In this document: positions 63,924 through 64,000 of the stretch, one piece after another | Position numbering within the stretch: position 1 is the stretch's first letter | Layout: each line of letters opens with the position of its first letter | Assembly (NCBI RefSeq): GCF_000350225.1 | Contig: NW_005179074.1 | Location: 45,421-109,420, forward strand | Length of the DNA stretch: 64,000 bases | From: Chondrus crispus | Taxonomy: Eukaryota > Rhodophyta > Florideophyceae > Gigartinales > Gigartinaceae | Direction of reading: 5' to 3' | Notes under the pieces: generated by a model | The model's input: only the letters and a program-made list of their open reading frames with translations | Databases searched by the model: none | Told to the model about the DNA's origin: nothing | Position numbers and translations under genes: made by a program

Positions 63924-63997
63924 CTGTAGGACCCATGGTTCAAGGATAGTTCTGTATGGTGGTGTATCCAGTTTTATCCGCGTAGGCTCATACTTAC
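63924..63997 (-). other. Short GT-AG intron (74 nt)
   Basis: On the minus strand a GTAAGT donor (63992-63997) and a CTACAG acceptor (63924-63929) bound 74 nt. The exon after it opens GTGGCAAAA in the frame of the membrane protein. Three bases of the previous exon remain at 63998-64000. Confidence 0.65.
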
Positions 63998-64000
63998 CGA

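Overview
This is eukaryotic nuclear DNA dominated by transposable elements. About 58 kb is a nest of LTR retrotransposons plus one DNA transposon and the tail of a tyrosine-recombinase retroelement; only the last ~5.5 kb (58506-64000) looks like ordinary host sequence. The host genes are long, mostly uninterrupted reading frames, with one short (74 nt) GT-AG intron. Together with the dense copia/gypsy nests this suggests a compact, intron-poor genome such as that of a red macroalga (Chondrus-like). That assignment is an inference; nothing here proves the species.

Layout. 1-1724: 5' end of a chromovirus-type Ty3/gypsy element (family A, minus strand) whose gag is open to the left edge; it sits in the 3' LTR of a copia element. 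1725-8197: copia-1 (minus), with an extra zinc-finger ORF between its leader and gag. Copia-1 is inserted in the RNase H of copia-2 (8198-9814, minus). Copia-3 (9815-12590, plus) is inserted in copia-2 and carries a compound 107-bp LTR unit with tRNA-like promoter parts. 12591-15124: PIF/Harbinger transposon. 15125-17246: copia-4 (plus, internally deleted). 17247-25095: gypsy family B copy B1 (minus), whose 5' module (LTR plus gag) is inverted. 24133-39862: gypsy B2 (minus), about 15 kb, with roughly 6 kb between its chromodomain and its polypurine tract that holds an antisense ORF. B2's 5' LTR contains a family-A insertion with an assembly gap (38407-38506). 40690-49831: a very young, complete but non-autonomous family-A element (A2) with 626-bp LTRs differing at about 2 positions and a 5-bp target duplication ACTTC. 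It keeps gag and a terminal chromodomain, lacks protease, RT, RNase H and the integrase core, and carries a GC-rich hairpin minisatellite. 50487-57315: gypsy B3 (minus), 3' truncated, inserted in a DIRS/Ngaro-like tyrosine-recombinase element (57316-58505) that has a split direct repeat. 58506-64000: a basic, probably nuclear protein (plus), a membrane-anchored methyltransferase-like protein (minus), and the 3' part of an unknown single-pass membrane protein (minus) spliced to an exon outside the window.

How the parts relate. Family A and B gypsies share an 18-nt primer-binding site, so they probably use the same tRNA primer, and both encode chromodomains that could direct insertion into heterochromatin. 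The copia elements are primed by an internal fragment of initiator tRNA-Met (site GGTTATGGGCCCAG), as in Drosophila copia. Family B shows a -1 frameshift organisation between gag and pol, with a canonical heptamer in B3. Insertion order can be read from the nesting: copia-2 is oldest, followed by copia-1 and copia-3, then the gypsy insertions; A2 is the youngest datable event.
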